DNA of 64,000 nt from WRKB01 sp031551145 (GTDB lineage Bacteria > Desulfobacterota > Desulfovibrionia > Desulfovibrionales > Desulfovibrionaceae), in the NCBI GenBank assembly GCA_031551145.1, contig JAVBNZ010000009.1, positions 5,008 through 69,007 of the forward strand, read 5' to 3'. Of this stretch, positions 25,641 through 32,985 are shown piece after piece. The notes beneath the pieces were generated by a model. The model was not told where the DNA came from, did not search any database, and saw only the letters and a list, made by a program, of their open reading frames with translations. The position numbers were made by a program, and so were the translations under genes. Within the stretch, counting starts at the first letter, position 1; each line of letters starts with the position of its first letter.

Positions 25641-27227
25641 TCATGCCTGTACGGGAACCCCGCGCAACAGCGCCTTTGCCCGGGGCAGGGCATGGGCGAT
25701 CTCGCCCGCGCTGTTGCCCCGATCGGGAAAGCGTTCGGCCAAAATCTCTCCGGCCCGGATGTGCAGCAGCACGCCGAGCGCGGCGGCCGCAAGCGGCGGG
25801 CAGCCCTGGCCGAGCAAACTGCCGATGCAGCCGGCAAGCACGTCGCCCGAGCCTCCCACTGCCAGGCAGGGCACATGGTGGGGAGCGATGATCGCCGGCT
25901 GCCCGCGTCTGCCTATCAGCGTCCCCGCGCCCTTGAGCGCCCAGAGGCCGGGATGCAGAGCGCAAAGCGCTTTCAGGGCGGCAAAGCGGTCCTCCTGCAC
26001 GCGGCGCGCGCTTATGCCGAGCAGCAGGCCGGCCTCGCCGGGATGGGGGGTCAGAATATCCCTGTCCGTCACATCGTCCAGGGGGGCGTTTCCCTTGGCG
26101 AGCAGCGCGAGCGCGTCGGCGTCCAATACCAGAGGGGGCCTGCCCGGCAGGCGCAGCAAGGCGGCAAGCACCCCGCCGGCTTCGGGCGAACGCCCCATGC
26201 CCGGTCCGGCCACGACGGCGCCGGCTCCGGCGACGAGGGAGAAAAACTCATCCCGGCCGCCGTCCTCCAACGCCTCTTTCCAGGAAAATCCCCGGCCGAG
26301 CGCGCGGGTGAGAATATCCGGCATGCCGGCCTTGATTTCCGCGCACAACCCGCCCGGCGCGGCCACGCTCACCAGGCCCGAACCCGTGCGCAACGCGGCC
26401 AGGGCGGCCAGATGCGCCGCACCGGTCAGCCCCACCGAGCCGCCGAGCACAAGAATATGCCCGAAGCTGCCCTTATACGCGCCCGGCGCGATCGCGGGCA
26501 AAAGAGGAGCACAGGAAGCGTCGAGCAGACGGAAAGAAGCGGGATACATGCGCCGCACAGCCTTTGGTATGCCGATGCGCCGCACGACAAGCCTGCCGAT
26601 GAACGCGGCGGCTTCGGGCAGCACCAGCCCCGGCTTGGCCGCTTCAAAGCAGACCGTAACCCGCGCCCGCACGGCTGCGGGACCGGGCAGGCCGCGCAGG
26701 GAGTCCAATCCCGAGGGCACATCCAGCGCCAGCACAAAACTTCCGGCCTGGGCATTGATTTCTTCGACCAGAGCCCGCATATCGTCCCGCAACTGCCCGG
26801 TAAAGCCCGTGCCGAGCAGGCCGTCGACGATGATGTCCGGCCGCAGCCACTCCACAGGTCTGCGCCCGGCCGGGGCCAGGGCCGGAATAAAGGGAACGCC
26901 GCAGGCCCGCGCCAGGCGCAGGTGCCGCGCCGCAGCGCCCTTGTAGTGGCCTAGGGGACGAGTATGCAGCACCAGGGGCTGCGCGCCCTGATCCTTGAGA
27001 TGCCGGGCCAGGCAGGCCGCATCGCCGCCGTTGTTGCCCGCGCCCATATACAGCAGAACGCGCGCTCCCGCGAGGGGGCCTGCGCATTCTTCCAACGTGT
27101 GCAGGGCTTCGCGCGCCGCGTTTTCCATCAACAGCATTTCGGGCAGGCCGAATTCCACGGCGGCTTTGTCCCAGCGCCCCATTTCCACGGGCGTGGGCAA
27201 ATCGGGAAGCAGAGAGAGCGTGTTCAC
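25641..27227 (-). CDS. nnr: bifunctional NAD(P)H-hydrate epimerase / ADP-dependent dehydratase
   Basis: A repair enzyme of about 528 residues that restores damaged NAD(P)H hydrates. The N-terminal epimerase domain (1 to about 220) has LLMENAAREAL and YMGAGNNGGDAACLAR. The C-terminal dehydratase domain has GSFGHILVLGGSVGLTGAAHLA, LTPHPGEAG, ALKGAGTLIG and GGSGDVLAGCIGSLLGQG. The start is GTG 27227, which overlaps the acpS stop as GTGA and has GGAG five bases upstream. Fusion of both activities and the acpS neighbour are common in bacteria. Confidence 0.92.
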   Translation of the reverse strand: MNTLSLLPDLPTPVEMGRWDKAAVEFGLPEMLLMENAAREALHTLEECAGPLAGARVLLYMGAGNNGGDAACLARHLKDQGAQPLVLHTRPLGHYKGAAARHLRLARACGVPFIPALAPAGRRPVEWLRPDIIVDGLLGTGFTGQLRDDMRALVEEINAQAGSFVLALDVPSGLDSLRGLPGPAAVRARVTVCFEAAKPGLVLPEAAAFIGRLVVRRIGIPKAVRRMYPASFRLLDASCAPLLPAIAPGAYKGSFGHILVLGGSVGLTGAAHLAALAALRTGSGLVSVAAPGGLCAEIKAGMPDILTRALGRGFSWKEALEDGGRDEFFSLVAGAGAVVAGPGMGRSPEAGGVLAALLRLPGRPPLVLDADALALLAKGNAPLDDVTDRDILTPHPGEAGLLLGISARRVQEDRFAALKALCALHPGLWALKGAGTLIGRRGQPAIIAPHHVPCLAVGGSGDVLAGCIGSLLGQGCPPLAAAALGVLLHIRAGEILAERFPDRGNSAGEIAHALPRAKALLRGVPVQA

Positions 27228-27604
27228 GGCGACTCCAGAATCACCACGGCCGCGGCCGTGTGCTTGGCGTGCGTCAGGCTTACGTGCGCGCACCCGGCCC
27301 CTGTTTCCGCAAACACTTCCGCCGCTCGGCCGTGGAACACGATTTCCGGCCGGCCGGAAGGCAGGCTGCGCACCTCAAGATCGCGCAGGGTAACGCCCTG
27401 GGCGAAGCCCGTGCCCAAGGCTTTGGCGGCGGCCTCCTTGGCCGCGAAACGGGCCGCCAGCCAGGCGACGGCGGTCGGGCCGGCGGGCATGGCGTCCAAT
27501 TCCTCCTCACGAAGGAGTTTTTCCGCAAAATTTCGGCCAAAACGCTCCAGCGCGGCCGCCATGCGCTCCAGTTCCACCAGATCAATGCCGAGTCCGACAA
27601 TCAC
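27224..27604 (-). CDS. acpS: holo-[acyl-carrier-protein] synthase
   Basis: AcpS transfers the 4'-phosphopantetheine arm of CoA to apo-ACP. The 126-residue protein has the two metal-binding motifs GIDLVELERM (Asp8) and WLAARFAAKEAAAKALGTGF (Glu and Lys), and ends with the HVSLTHAKHTAAAVVI strand. The length is normal. It is the first gene of the acpS-nnr-preA run and is divergent from ugd. Confidence 0.95.
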   Translation of the reverse strand: MIVGLGIDLVELERMAAALERFGRNFAEKLLREEELDAMPAGPTAVAWLAARFAAKEAAAKALGTGFAQGVTLRDLEVRSLPSGRPEIVFHGRAAEVFAETGAGCAHVSLTHAKHTAAAVVILESP

Positions 27605-27633
27605 ACCGCATCCTCCCGGCTTGCGCGGAATGT

Positions 27634-27652
27634 AGAGAAATCGTATTTCTCT
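27634..27652. promoter_or_regulatory. perfect palindrome in the acpS-ugd divergent region
   Basis: The arms AGAGAAAT (27634-27641) and ATTTCTCT (27645-27652) flank CGT. The palindrome lies eight bases before a -35-like TTGACA at 27660, so it could be an operator for ugd. The binding protein is unknown. Confidence 0.45.
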
Positions 27653-27659
27653 TGTGCCT

Positions 27660-27686
27660 TTGACAAGCCGTGCTCGTCAATATAAG
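27660..27686 (+). promoter_or_regulatory. candidate ugd promoter
   Basis: TTGACA at 27660-27665 is followed by TATAAG at 27681-27686. The 15-base spacer is shorter than ideal, so this is a weak call. Confidence 0.35.
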
Positions 27687-27794
27687 AAGTTTTTTTTCGC
27701 ACAACGGCCGATGCGGCCCCGAAAAAAAACGACGGGCATGAAGCCGCCGCTTACCCCGCGACACATCCATTCTCCGTTGCGAGAGAGGTAGACC

Positions 27795-29129
27795 ATGAGA
27801 TTGTGCATCATCGGAACCGGCTATGTGGGATTGGTCAGCGCCGCCTGTTTTGCGGAAATGGGCAACGACGTGGCCTGCGTGGACGTGAACCCCGAAGTCG
27901 TGGCCCGTCTGGAACGGGGCGAAGTGCATATTTATGAGCCCGGTCTGGACGTGCTTGTGAAGCGCAACCACAAAGACGGCCGCCTGCGCTTCACCACCGA
28001 TCTCGGCACGGGTCTGCGCGACGCGGAACTGGCTTTCATTTGCGTGGGCACTCCGTCCGGGGAAGACGGCTCCTGCGATCTTTCCTATGTGGAGGCCGTG
28101 GCGCGGCAGATCGGGCGAACCATGCAGAACGCCCTGATCGTCGTGGACAAGTCCACCGTGCCCGTGGGCACGGCCGACAAGGTGCGCGCGCTGATCAAAG
28201 AGGAACTGGATCGCCGGGGCTCGGATCTGCCCTACGACGTGGTTTCCAACCCGGAATTTTTGAAGGAAGGCGACGCCGTCAACGACTTTATGAAGCCCGA
28301 CCGCGTGGTGGTGGGCACCCACGACGAGCGCAGCGCCTCGCTCATGAAGGAACTGTATTCGCCCTTTGCCCGCAGCCGCGACAAGCTCATCGTCATGGGC
28401 GTACGCAGCGCCGAAATGACCAAGTACGCCGCCAACTGCATGCTGGCGACCAAAATATCCTTCATCAACGAAATCGCCGGTATCTGCGAAAAAGTAGGAG
28501 CCAACGTGCGCGACGTGCGCACCGGCATAGGCGCGGACAAACGCATAGGCTACCACTTTATCTATCCCGGCATGGGTTACGGCGGCTCCTGTTTCCCCAA
28601 GGACGTCAAGGCTCTTATCCACACCGCGCACGGGGTCGCCATGCGGCCCGAACTGCTGGAAGCCGTGGAGCTTGTCAACGCGCGCCAAAAACGCCACATG
28701 GCCGTGCGCATCCGCGAATATTTCGCGCCGCAGGGCGGGGTGAAAGGCAAAACGCTCGCGCTCTGGGGTCTGGCTTTCAAAGCCAATACCGACGACATGC
28801 GCGAGGCGGCCTCCCTCTCCGTAATCGAGGATCTGACGGCGCACGGCATGCGCGTGCGCGCCTTTGACCCCGTGGCCGGAACCAACGCCGCCGCCCTGCT
28901 TGCCGGCAATCCCCTGGTGGAAATCGTCGATTCCCAGTACGCGGCCTGCGAAGGCGCCCAGGCTCTGCTTGTGGGCACGGAATGGAACCAGTTCCGCAAC
29001 CCGGATTTCGAGCGTCTGAAAAAGCTGCTCAGCGCTCCCCTGCTCTTTGACGGGCGCAACCTCTATTCCCCACAGCGTATGGCCGAGCGCGGCTTCGCCT
29101 ATTTCTGCGTGGGGTTGGGAGCGGCATAA
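27795..29129 (+). CDS. ugd: UDP-glucose 6-dehydrogenase
   Basis: This enzyme oxidises UDP-glucose to UDP-glucuronate, a precursor for surface polysaccharides. The 444-residue protein has the N-terminal Rossmann motif IIGTGYVGLVSAACFAEMGN, the VVDKSTVPVGTA and VSNPEFLKEGDA segments, and the catalytic-Cys motif GMGYGGSCFPKDVKAL. The C-terminal UDP-binding domain has LWGLAFKANTDDMREAASL. GAGAGAGG precedes ATG 27795. It is followed by two terminator hairpins. Confidence 0.95.
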   Translation: MRLCIIGTGYVGLVSAACFAEMGNDVACVDVNPEVVARLERGEVHIYEPGLDVLVKRNHKDGRLRFTTDLGTGLRDAELAFICVGTPSGEDGSCDLSYVEAVARQIGRTMQNALIVVDKSTVPVGTADKVRALIKEELDRRGSDLPYDVVSNPEFLKEGDAVNDFMKPDRVVVGTHDERSASLMKELYSPFARSRDKLIVMGVRSAEMTKYAANCMLATKISFINEIAGICEKVGANVRDVRTGIGADKRIGYHFIYPGMGYGGSCFPKDVKALIHTAHGVAMRPELLEAVELVNARQKRHMAVRIREYFAPQGGVKGKTLALWGLAFKANTDDMREAASLSVIEDLTAHGMRVRAFDPVAGTNAAALLAGNPLVEIVDSQYAACEGAQALLVGTEWNQFRNPDFERLKKLLSAPLLFDGRNLYSPQRMAERGFAYFCVGLGAA

Positions 29130-29156
29130 AAAAAATCAAGGGGGCGCGTCGCCCCC
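29128..29156 (-). terminator. terminator for the aminotransferase gene (minus strand)
   Basis: The stem GGGGGCG/CGCCCCC with a 3-base loop (29140-29156) is followed on the minus strand by a run of eight T after TTGA. The same hairpin may also help end ugd transcripts. Confidence 0.75.
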
Positions 29157-29179
29157 TCAAACTTTCTCTGACAGAAGCT

Positions 29180-29222
29180 CGGGGGGAGAGAAACCGTGTG
29201 TTTCCCTCCCCCGAAGTTTTTT
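29180..29222 (+). terminator. terminator after ugd (plus strand)
   Basis: A long imperfect hairpin pairs CGGGGGGAGAGAAAC (29180-29194) with GTTTCCCTCCCCCG (29200-29213), followed by a T-run at 29217-29222. The T-run overlaps the stop codon of the convergent aminotransferase gene. Confidence 0.75.
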
Positions 29223-30393
29223 ATGCGGGCAGCACTTTTTCCATGCTCCGCAAAGCCGCTTCCAGCACTTCGTCCGCCACGGCGTAGGAAAAACGCACGC
29301 AGGCGTCGTCTCCGAAAGCCGCGCCGGGCACCAGCGCGACTCCGGCTTTTTCGAGAAACCAGTTGCAGATATCCGAAGAATTCGCGATCCCGCCCCGGTA
29401 ATAGGCGCTCATATCGGCAAAAAGATAAAAGGCGCCGTCCGGCTTGGGGCAGAGCACGCCCGGCCAGGAGGAGATGAGCGCGTGGGCCGTGTCGCGCCGG
29501 CGTTCAAAGGCGCGCACCATTTCCCCCACGCAGTCATAAGGGCCTTCCAGGGCGGCCTGGGCCGCCTTTTGCGCCACGGAGCAGACGTTGGAAGTGGACT
29601 GCCCCTGCAACGTGCTCATCGCTTTGACAAGCTGAGGATGCGCCACGCAATAGCCCACGCGCCAACCGGTCATGGCGAAGCTTTTGGCCACGCCGTTGAC
29701 CACGGTGACCTGCTCCGGCAGGCGTTCCCACCAGCGTACGGCGCTGACCGGGCGCATGGGCGCGTAGATGATGCGGTCGTAAATTTCGTCCGAAATCACG
29801 TGCAGGCCCTTGTTGACGGCCCAGTCGAGAAGGGCGTCCAGTTCTTCCTGCGTATAGCCGACCCCGGTGGGATTGGAGGGCGTGTTGAGGACGAGCGCGC
29901 GGGTTTTGGGGGTCACGGCCCGGTCGAGCTTTTCCGGCGTCACTTTAAAACCTTCGCGGGCGTTCGCCGAAACAGCAACGGGCACGCCGCCGGCGAGCAG
30001 CACCATGTCGGGGTAGCTGAGCCAATAGGGCGCGGGGATGAGGACTTCCTCGCCGGGATTGAGCAGGGCCAGGAAAATATTGTACAGAGAATGCTTGCCG
30101 CCGTTGGAAACGATGACGGACTCCACAGGCGGCTCCACGCCGTAGGTGCGTTTGTAGTACCCGGCCACGGCCTTGCGCAGCTCGCGAATGCCGGGCACGT
30201 CGGTATAGCGGGTGAAGCCCGCGTCTATGGCTTCGTGCGCCGCCCGGCAGATGTGGGCGGGCGTGGGAAAATCCGGCTCGCCTATGGCGAGGCTGACCAT
30301 CTTCGCGCCCTTGGCCTTGAGTTCCAGGGCCTTTGCGTTGACGGCCAAAGTGGCGGAAGGCTTAATCAGGGCGAAGCGTTCCGAAATCCGCAT
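29221..30393 (-). CDS. PLP-dependent aspartate-type aminotransferase (class I)
   Basis: A 390-residue fold-type I aminotransferase, probably aspartate aminotransferase. Conserved segments are SLAIGEPDFPTPAHI, RYTDVPGIRELRKAVAGYY, NTPSNPTGVGYTQEEL, ISDEIYDRIIY and the PLP-lysine motif VAKSFAMTGWRVGYC. The C-terminal Arg region is CVRFSYAVADEVL. The start is ATG 30393, with GGGAG upstream and the usual MRISERFALIKPSATLAV N-terminus. Aspartate as substrate is inferred from the family. Confidence 0.9.
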   Translation of the reverse strand: MRISERFALIKPSATLAVNAKALELKAKGAKMVSLAIGEPDFPTPAHICRAAHEAIDAGFTRYTDVPGIRELRKAVAGYYKRTYGVEPPVESVIVSNGGKHSLYNIFLALLNPGEEVLIPAPYWLSYPDMVLLAGGVPVAVSANAREGFKVTPEKLDRAVTPKTRALVLNTPSNPTGVGYTQEELDALLDWAVNKGLHVISDEIYDRIIYAPMRPVSAVRWWERLPEQVTVVNGVAKSFAMTGWRVGYCVAHPQLVKAMSTLQGQSTSNVCSVAQKAAQAALEGPYDCVGEMVRAFERRRDTAHALISSWPGVLCPKPDGAFYLFADMSAYYRGGIANSSDICNWFLEKAGVALVPGAAFGDDACVRFSYAVADEVLEAALRSMEKVLPA

Positions 30394-30706
30394 ATAAACT
30401 CCCGGCGGGGTAAAGGGTGCGATATAATTCTTGCCCTGCATACTCCCAAACGCAACAAGCGGCAAGCCGTCCCGCATGCCGGCAACAACTCTTTTTGAGA
30501 AAAATTTACGGGAGCGGCTGCTTTTGCCGGCAGGCGAGGAGGACGAGTTTTGCCGACGGGAGCGGACTCTTTTCGTCCATGACCGGAAGCAAAAACGAAG
30601 TCTGCCAAAGCATCACGCAAAATGAGCCGCTCCCCGCGCTTTCCGGGCTTGCGCACCCCCCACGCGCCCGGCTATATTGCCGAAAACACACTTCGAAGGA
30701 TTTGCC
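30394..30706. other. 313-bp intergenic region containing a long nested inverted repeat
   Basis: No protein gene is supported. The main content is the structured segment at 30500-30634, listed separately as a candidate RNA. The ribosome site of the following plus-strand gene (CGAAGGA) lies at the right end, and that of the aminotransferase gene at the left end. Confidence 0.6.
30500..30634 (-). ncRNA. candidate structured RNA or palindromic element
   Basis: Outer arms GGGAGCGGCT (30510-30519) and AGCCGCTCCC (30625-30634) are perfectly complementary. Inside them, after a 2x2 internal loop, TTTTGC pairs with GCAAAA, then GGCAG with CTGCC, and GGACGA (30541-30546) with TCGTCC (30573-30578). The result is one long irregular hairpin of about 125 bases. 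On the minus strand it is followed by GTAAATTTTTC, a terminator-like tail. It resembles no RNA family I can name; the size is short for 6S RNA and the SRP motif is absent. Confidence 0.4.
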
Positions 30707-31504
30707 ATGTCCGCTCTTTGCATTGCCTTGCCCCGGCTGCATGAAAAATTCGACCCGCCCGCGCCCGGCGTGCTCCGTCTCTGGCCCGGTCTGCCCGATC
30801 CGCCTTCCGGTGCCCATGTTCCGGAAAATTTTCCCCTCTCCCCGCAAGAGGCCGCGCTGTATCTGGAAGAAGTCCGGGGCCTGGGAGCGGCCGTTGCGGC
30901 GAAAATTCCCGTGCACACCCTGCTGGCGGAGGAAAAGCGAAAACGGGATCCGGGCCGCAAACGGGAGGAGATCGACCTGGCGGCTTTTGCCGAAGGTGTT
31001 CCCGCTCCGCAATACGACGTTTTCCGCCTGCGGGAAGCCAAAACAGCCGCCCAAAAAGCCCTGTTGCGCATTTGGCTGCTGGAAGAGCAACAAGGGGAAA
31101 TAGCGGCCCTGGAAGGGGAATACAACGCGCTTTCCGGCAGCATGAGCGCCGCGCTGGGCGTGGAAGCAGATGACGAGGAGGCGGGCGCCCTGCGGCTTGC
31201 GCAGACCGAGGATCGTTTCACGGGCGGGCCGGAAGCCGCGGCGCCTTGGCGCATGGTTACGGAAAATGCCTGTTTCTTCATGCCGGAGCACAGCCCGCTG
31301 TTTTTTGACGATCCGGCCGTGTGCGCGGATCTGCGTGAAGCCGGGCTTGCCTTCGCATCCGCCCCGGAATTCGCTTTCGCCGGCGCGCCCGCTCCCGGAA
31401 AGGCAGAAGCGCCGCTGTGGAAAGCCCTGGGCCTGCCCGGCCCGCGCCCGGAGCGGCCGTGGCTGGAACGGATCTTCATTTTTGTCGCGGGGAGCGCGGC
31501 ATGA
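30707..31504 (+). CDS. hypothetical protein
   Basis: I do not recognise this 265-residue protein. It has no signal peptide or transmembrane segment and is rich in Ala, Leu and Glu. Its central part (about residues 90-150: REAKTAAQKALLRIWLLEEQ... GEIAALEGEYNAL) is predicted helical, possibly coiled coil. The start is ATG 30707, preceded by AAGGA. Its stop overlaps the start of the HAD hydrolase gene by 4 bp (ATGA), so the two are translationally coupled. Confidence 0.75.
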   Translation: MSALCIALPRLHEKFDPPAPGVLRLWPGLPDPPSGAHVPENFPLSPQEAALYLEEVRGLGAAVAAKIPVHTLLAEEKRKRDPGRKREEIDLAAFAEGVPAPQYDVFRLREAKTAAQKALLRIWLLEEQQGEIAALEGEYNALSGSMSAALGVEADDEEAGALRLAQTEDRFTGGPEAAAPWRMVTENACFFMPEHSPLFFDDPAVCADLREAGLAFASAPEFAFAGAPAPGKAEAPLWKALGLPGPRPERPWLERIFIFVAGSAA

Positions 31505-32145
31505 CGGCGCGCCCTTCCCTGCCGGGCAATCCCGCCGGCATCGTTTTCGACTGCGACGGCGTGCTGATCGACTCCCGCGCGGGCAACATGCTCTATTACA
31601 ACCGTATCCGGGAACTGGCCGGTCTGCCCCCCATGAGCCGGGAAGAAGAAAACTTCGCCCACATGCATTCGGCGCGGGACAGCCTGCTGCACATCCTCCC
31701 GCCCGCCCTGCATCCCCGCCTGAGGGAATTGTGCGGCAGGGTGAGCTATCTGCACGAGATCATGCCGCATATCAGCCCGGAACCGGGCATGCGCGATCTT
31801 CTGGATACTCTGGATGCACGGGGGTTGCGCATGGCGGTGCTGACGAACAGGTCTTCCGGCATGCGGATGGTGCTTGACACTTTCGCCCTCCACTCGTACT
31901 TCGATCCTGTGGTCACCGCGGCGGATGTCAGACCCAAGCCCGCTCCGGACGGGCTGACGCACATCGCCGCATACTGGAAGCGGTCGCCGGAGGATCTGAT
32001 CTTCGTGGGCGACAGCCTGCTGGACGCCCAGGCCGCCGAAGCCGCCGGGGTGTGTTTTGTAGCCTACCGCAACCCGGATCTGGCCGCACAGGCGCACGCG
32101 GCGTCTTTTGCCGAACTTGGGCGTATAATTTCGCTTGAAACATGA
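31501..32145 (+). CDS. HAD-superfamily hydrolase (phosphoglycolate phosphatase-like)
   Basis: A 214-residue HAD phosphatase. Motif I is FDCDGVLIDS with the nucleophile Asp, motif II is the Thr of AVLTNRSSG, motif III is the Lys of DVRPKPAPDGL, and motif IV is FVGDSLLDAQAAEAAG. A helical cap lies between motifs I and II. The ATG at 31501 overlaps the stop of the upstream hypothetical gene; the longer open frame is an artefact of that overlap. The substrate is unknown; phosphoglycolate or a small sugar phosphate is typical of the subgroup. Confidence 0.85.
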   Translation: MTARPSLPGNPAGIVFDCDGVLIDSRAGNMLYYNRIRELAGLPPMSREEENFAHMHSARDSLLHILPPALHPRLRELCGRVSYLHEIMPHISPEPGMRDLLDTLDARGLRMAVLTNRSSGMRMVLDTFALHSYFDPVVTAADVRPKPAPDGLTHIAAYWKRSPEDLIFVGDSLLDAQAAEAAGVCFVAYRNPDLAAQAHAASFAELGRIISLET

Positions 32146-32236
32146 CGCGCCTTTATGGAAATATATTTCCCACGCGGCAGGTTGAAGGCGCTTTCAGCCC
32201 GCAACGACTCGGAACCCCCTGGGAGGCCCCGCCACC

Positions 32237-32542
32237 ATGATAGTTTTGCCGAATCTGCTCAAAGCCGTGGCCATGGTGCTGGACACGCTGCTGACCATCT
32301 ATTTCTGGGTAGTGATCATCTCCGCCCTGCTCACCTGGGTGCGGCCCGATCCCTACAATCCCATCGTCCGTACTCTGTACGCCCTGACGGAACCCGTCTA
32401 TTACCGCATCCGCAAGGCGCTGCCCTTCACCTATGCGGCGGGCATCGACTTTTCGCCGCTCATCGTGTTGCTGGCCATCAAGCTGGTGCAGATCGGGCTG
32501 GTGGATTCCTTATACCAATACGCCTACAGGCTGGTTGTCTAG
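32237..32542 (+). CDS. YggT family membrane protein
   Basis: A 101-residue integral membrane protein with two hydrophobic segments (about residues 8-30 and 68-92). The YggT signature is seen in LLTIYFWVVIISALLTWVRPDPYNPIVR and in LTEPVYYRIRKALP...GIDFSPLIVLLAIKLVQ (quoted in parts). The family occurs across bacteria and plastids; a role in membrane organisation or osmotic stress has been proposed. GGGAGG precedes the ATG. It is followed after 72 bp by a YdcH-like gene, with which it may be cotranscribed. Confidence 0.88.
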   Translation: MIVLPNLLKAVAMVLDTLLTIYFWVVIISALLTWVRPDPYNPIVRTLYALTEPVYYRIRKALPFTYAAGIDFSPLIVLLAIKLVQIGLVDSLYQYAYRLVV

Positions 32543-32614
32543 TCTTTTCAGGCCCTGTGCGGCGCGCGCGCTTTCCGGCGTTCGCGCATCATACGTTTTA
32601 CCACGGAGGCATTC

Positions 32615-32851
32615 ATGGAACAGCACGAAGTCGAACTTTTGGAAAAGTACGCCGAGACCGATCCTGAGTTGAAAACGCTGTGGCACGATCACCTGCTCTA
32701 CGAAAAGCAGATCGAAAAGCTCGAAAGCAAACCCTATCGCACTCCGGCAGAGACACAGAGTCTGAAACATCTGAAAAAACAGAAGCTTGACGGAAAAACA
32801 AAATTTATGGCCATCCTGGACACATACCGCGCCCAGGAACAGAACGCGTAG
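32615..32851 (+). CDS. YdcH/DUF465 family small coiled-coil protein
   Basis: A 78-residue, charged, fully helical protein. The pattern ETDPELKTLWHDHLLYEKQI followed by a Pro-containing turn and QSLKHLKKQKLDGKTKFMAI matches the DUF465 (YdcH) family, which forms a short helical hairpin. ACGGAGG precedes the ATG. Function is unknown in the family. Confidence 0.82.
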   Translation: MEQHEVELLEKYAETDPELKTLWHDHLLYEKQIEKLESKPYRTPAETQSLKHLKKQKLDGKTKFMAILDTYRAQEQNA

Positions 32852-32858
32852 GCCAAAC

Positions 32859-32930
32859 GCCCGCGCGGGCCGCCCGGCAAACCCGCTGCGCGGGCGGCGG
32901 ACGTTTCCCGAAAGCAAGGGTTTTCGGGAA
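32859..32930 (+). promoter_or_regulatory. two tandem hairpins in the ilvB leader
   Basis: The first pairs GCCCGCGC (32859-32866) with GCGCGGGC (32888-32895). The second pairs TTCCCGAAA (32905-32913) with TTTCGGGAA (32922-32930). Neither is followed by a T-run and no leader peptide or T-box was found, so they are not a classical attenuator. They may stabilise mRNA or mark the end of the ydcH-like transcript. Confidence 0.4.
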
Positions 32931-32985
32931 CAATCCCTATGCGGCGCGCAACGACCCGCCGCGTGAGGACAAACAAGGAGCCCCC

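Noticed and set aside
32852..32985. A T-box or leader-peptide attenuator before ilvB
   Set aside because: No T-box core sequence, no specifier loop, no short frame with clustered Leu, Ile or Val codons, and no T-run after the hairpins.
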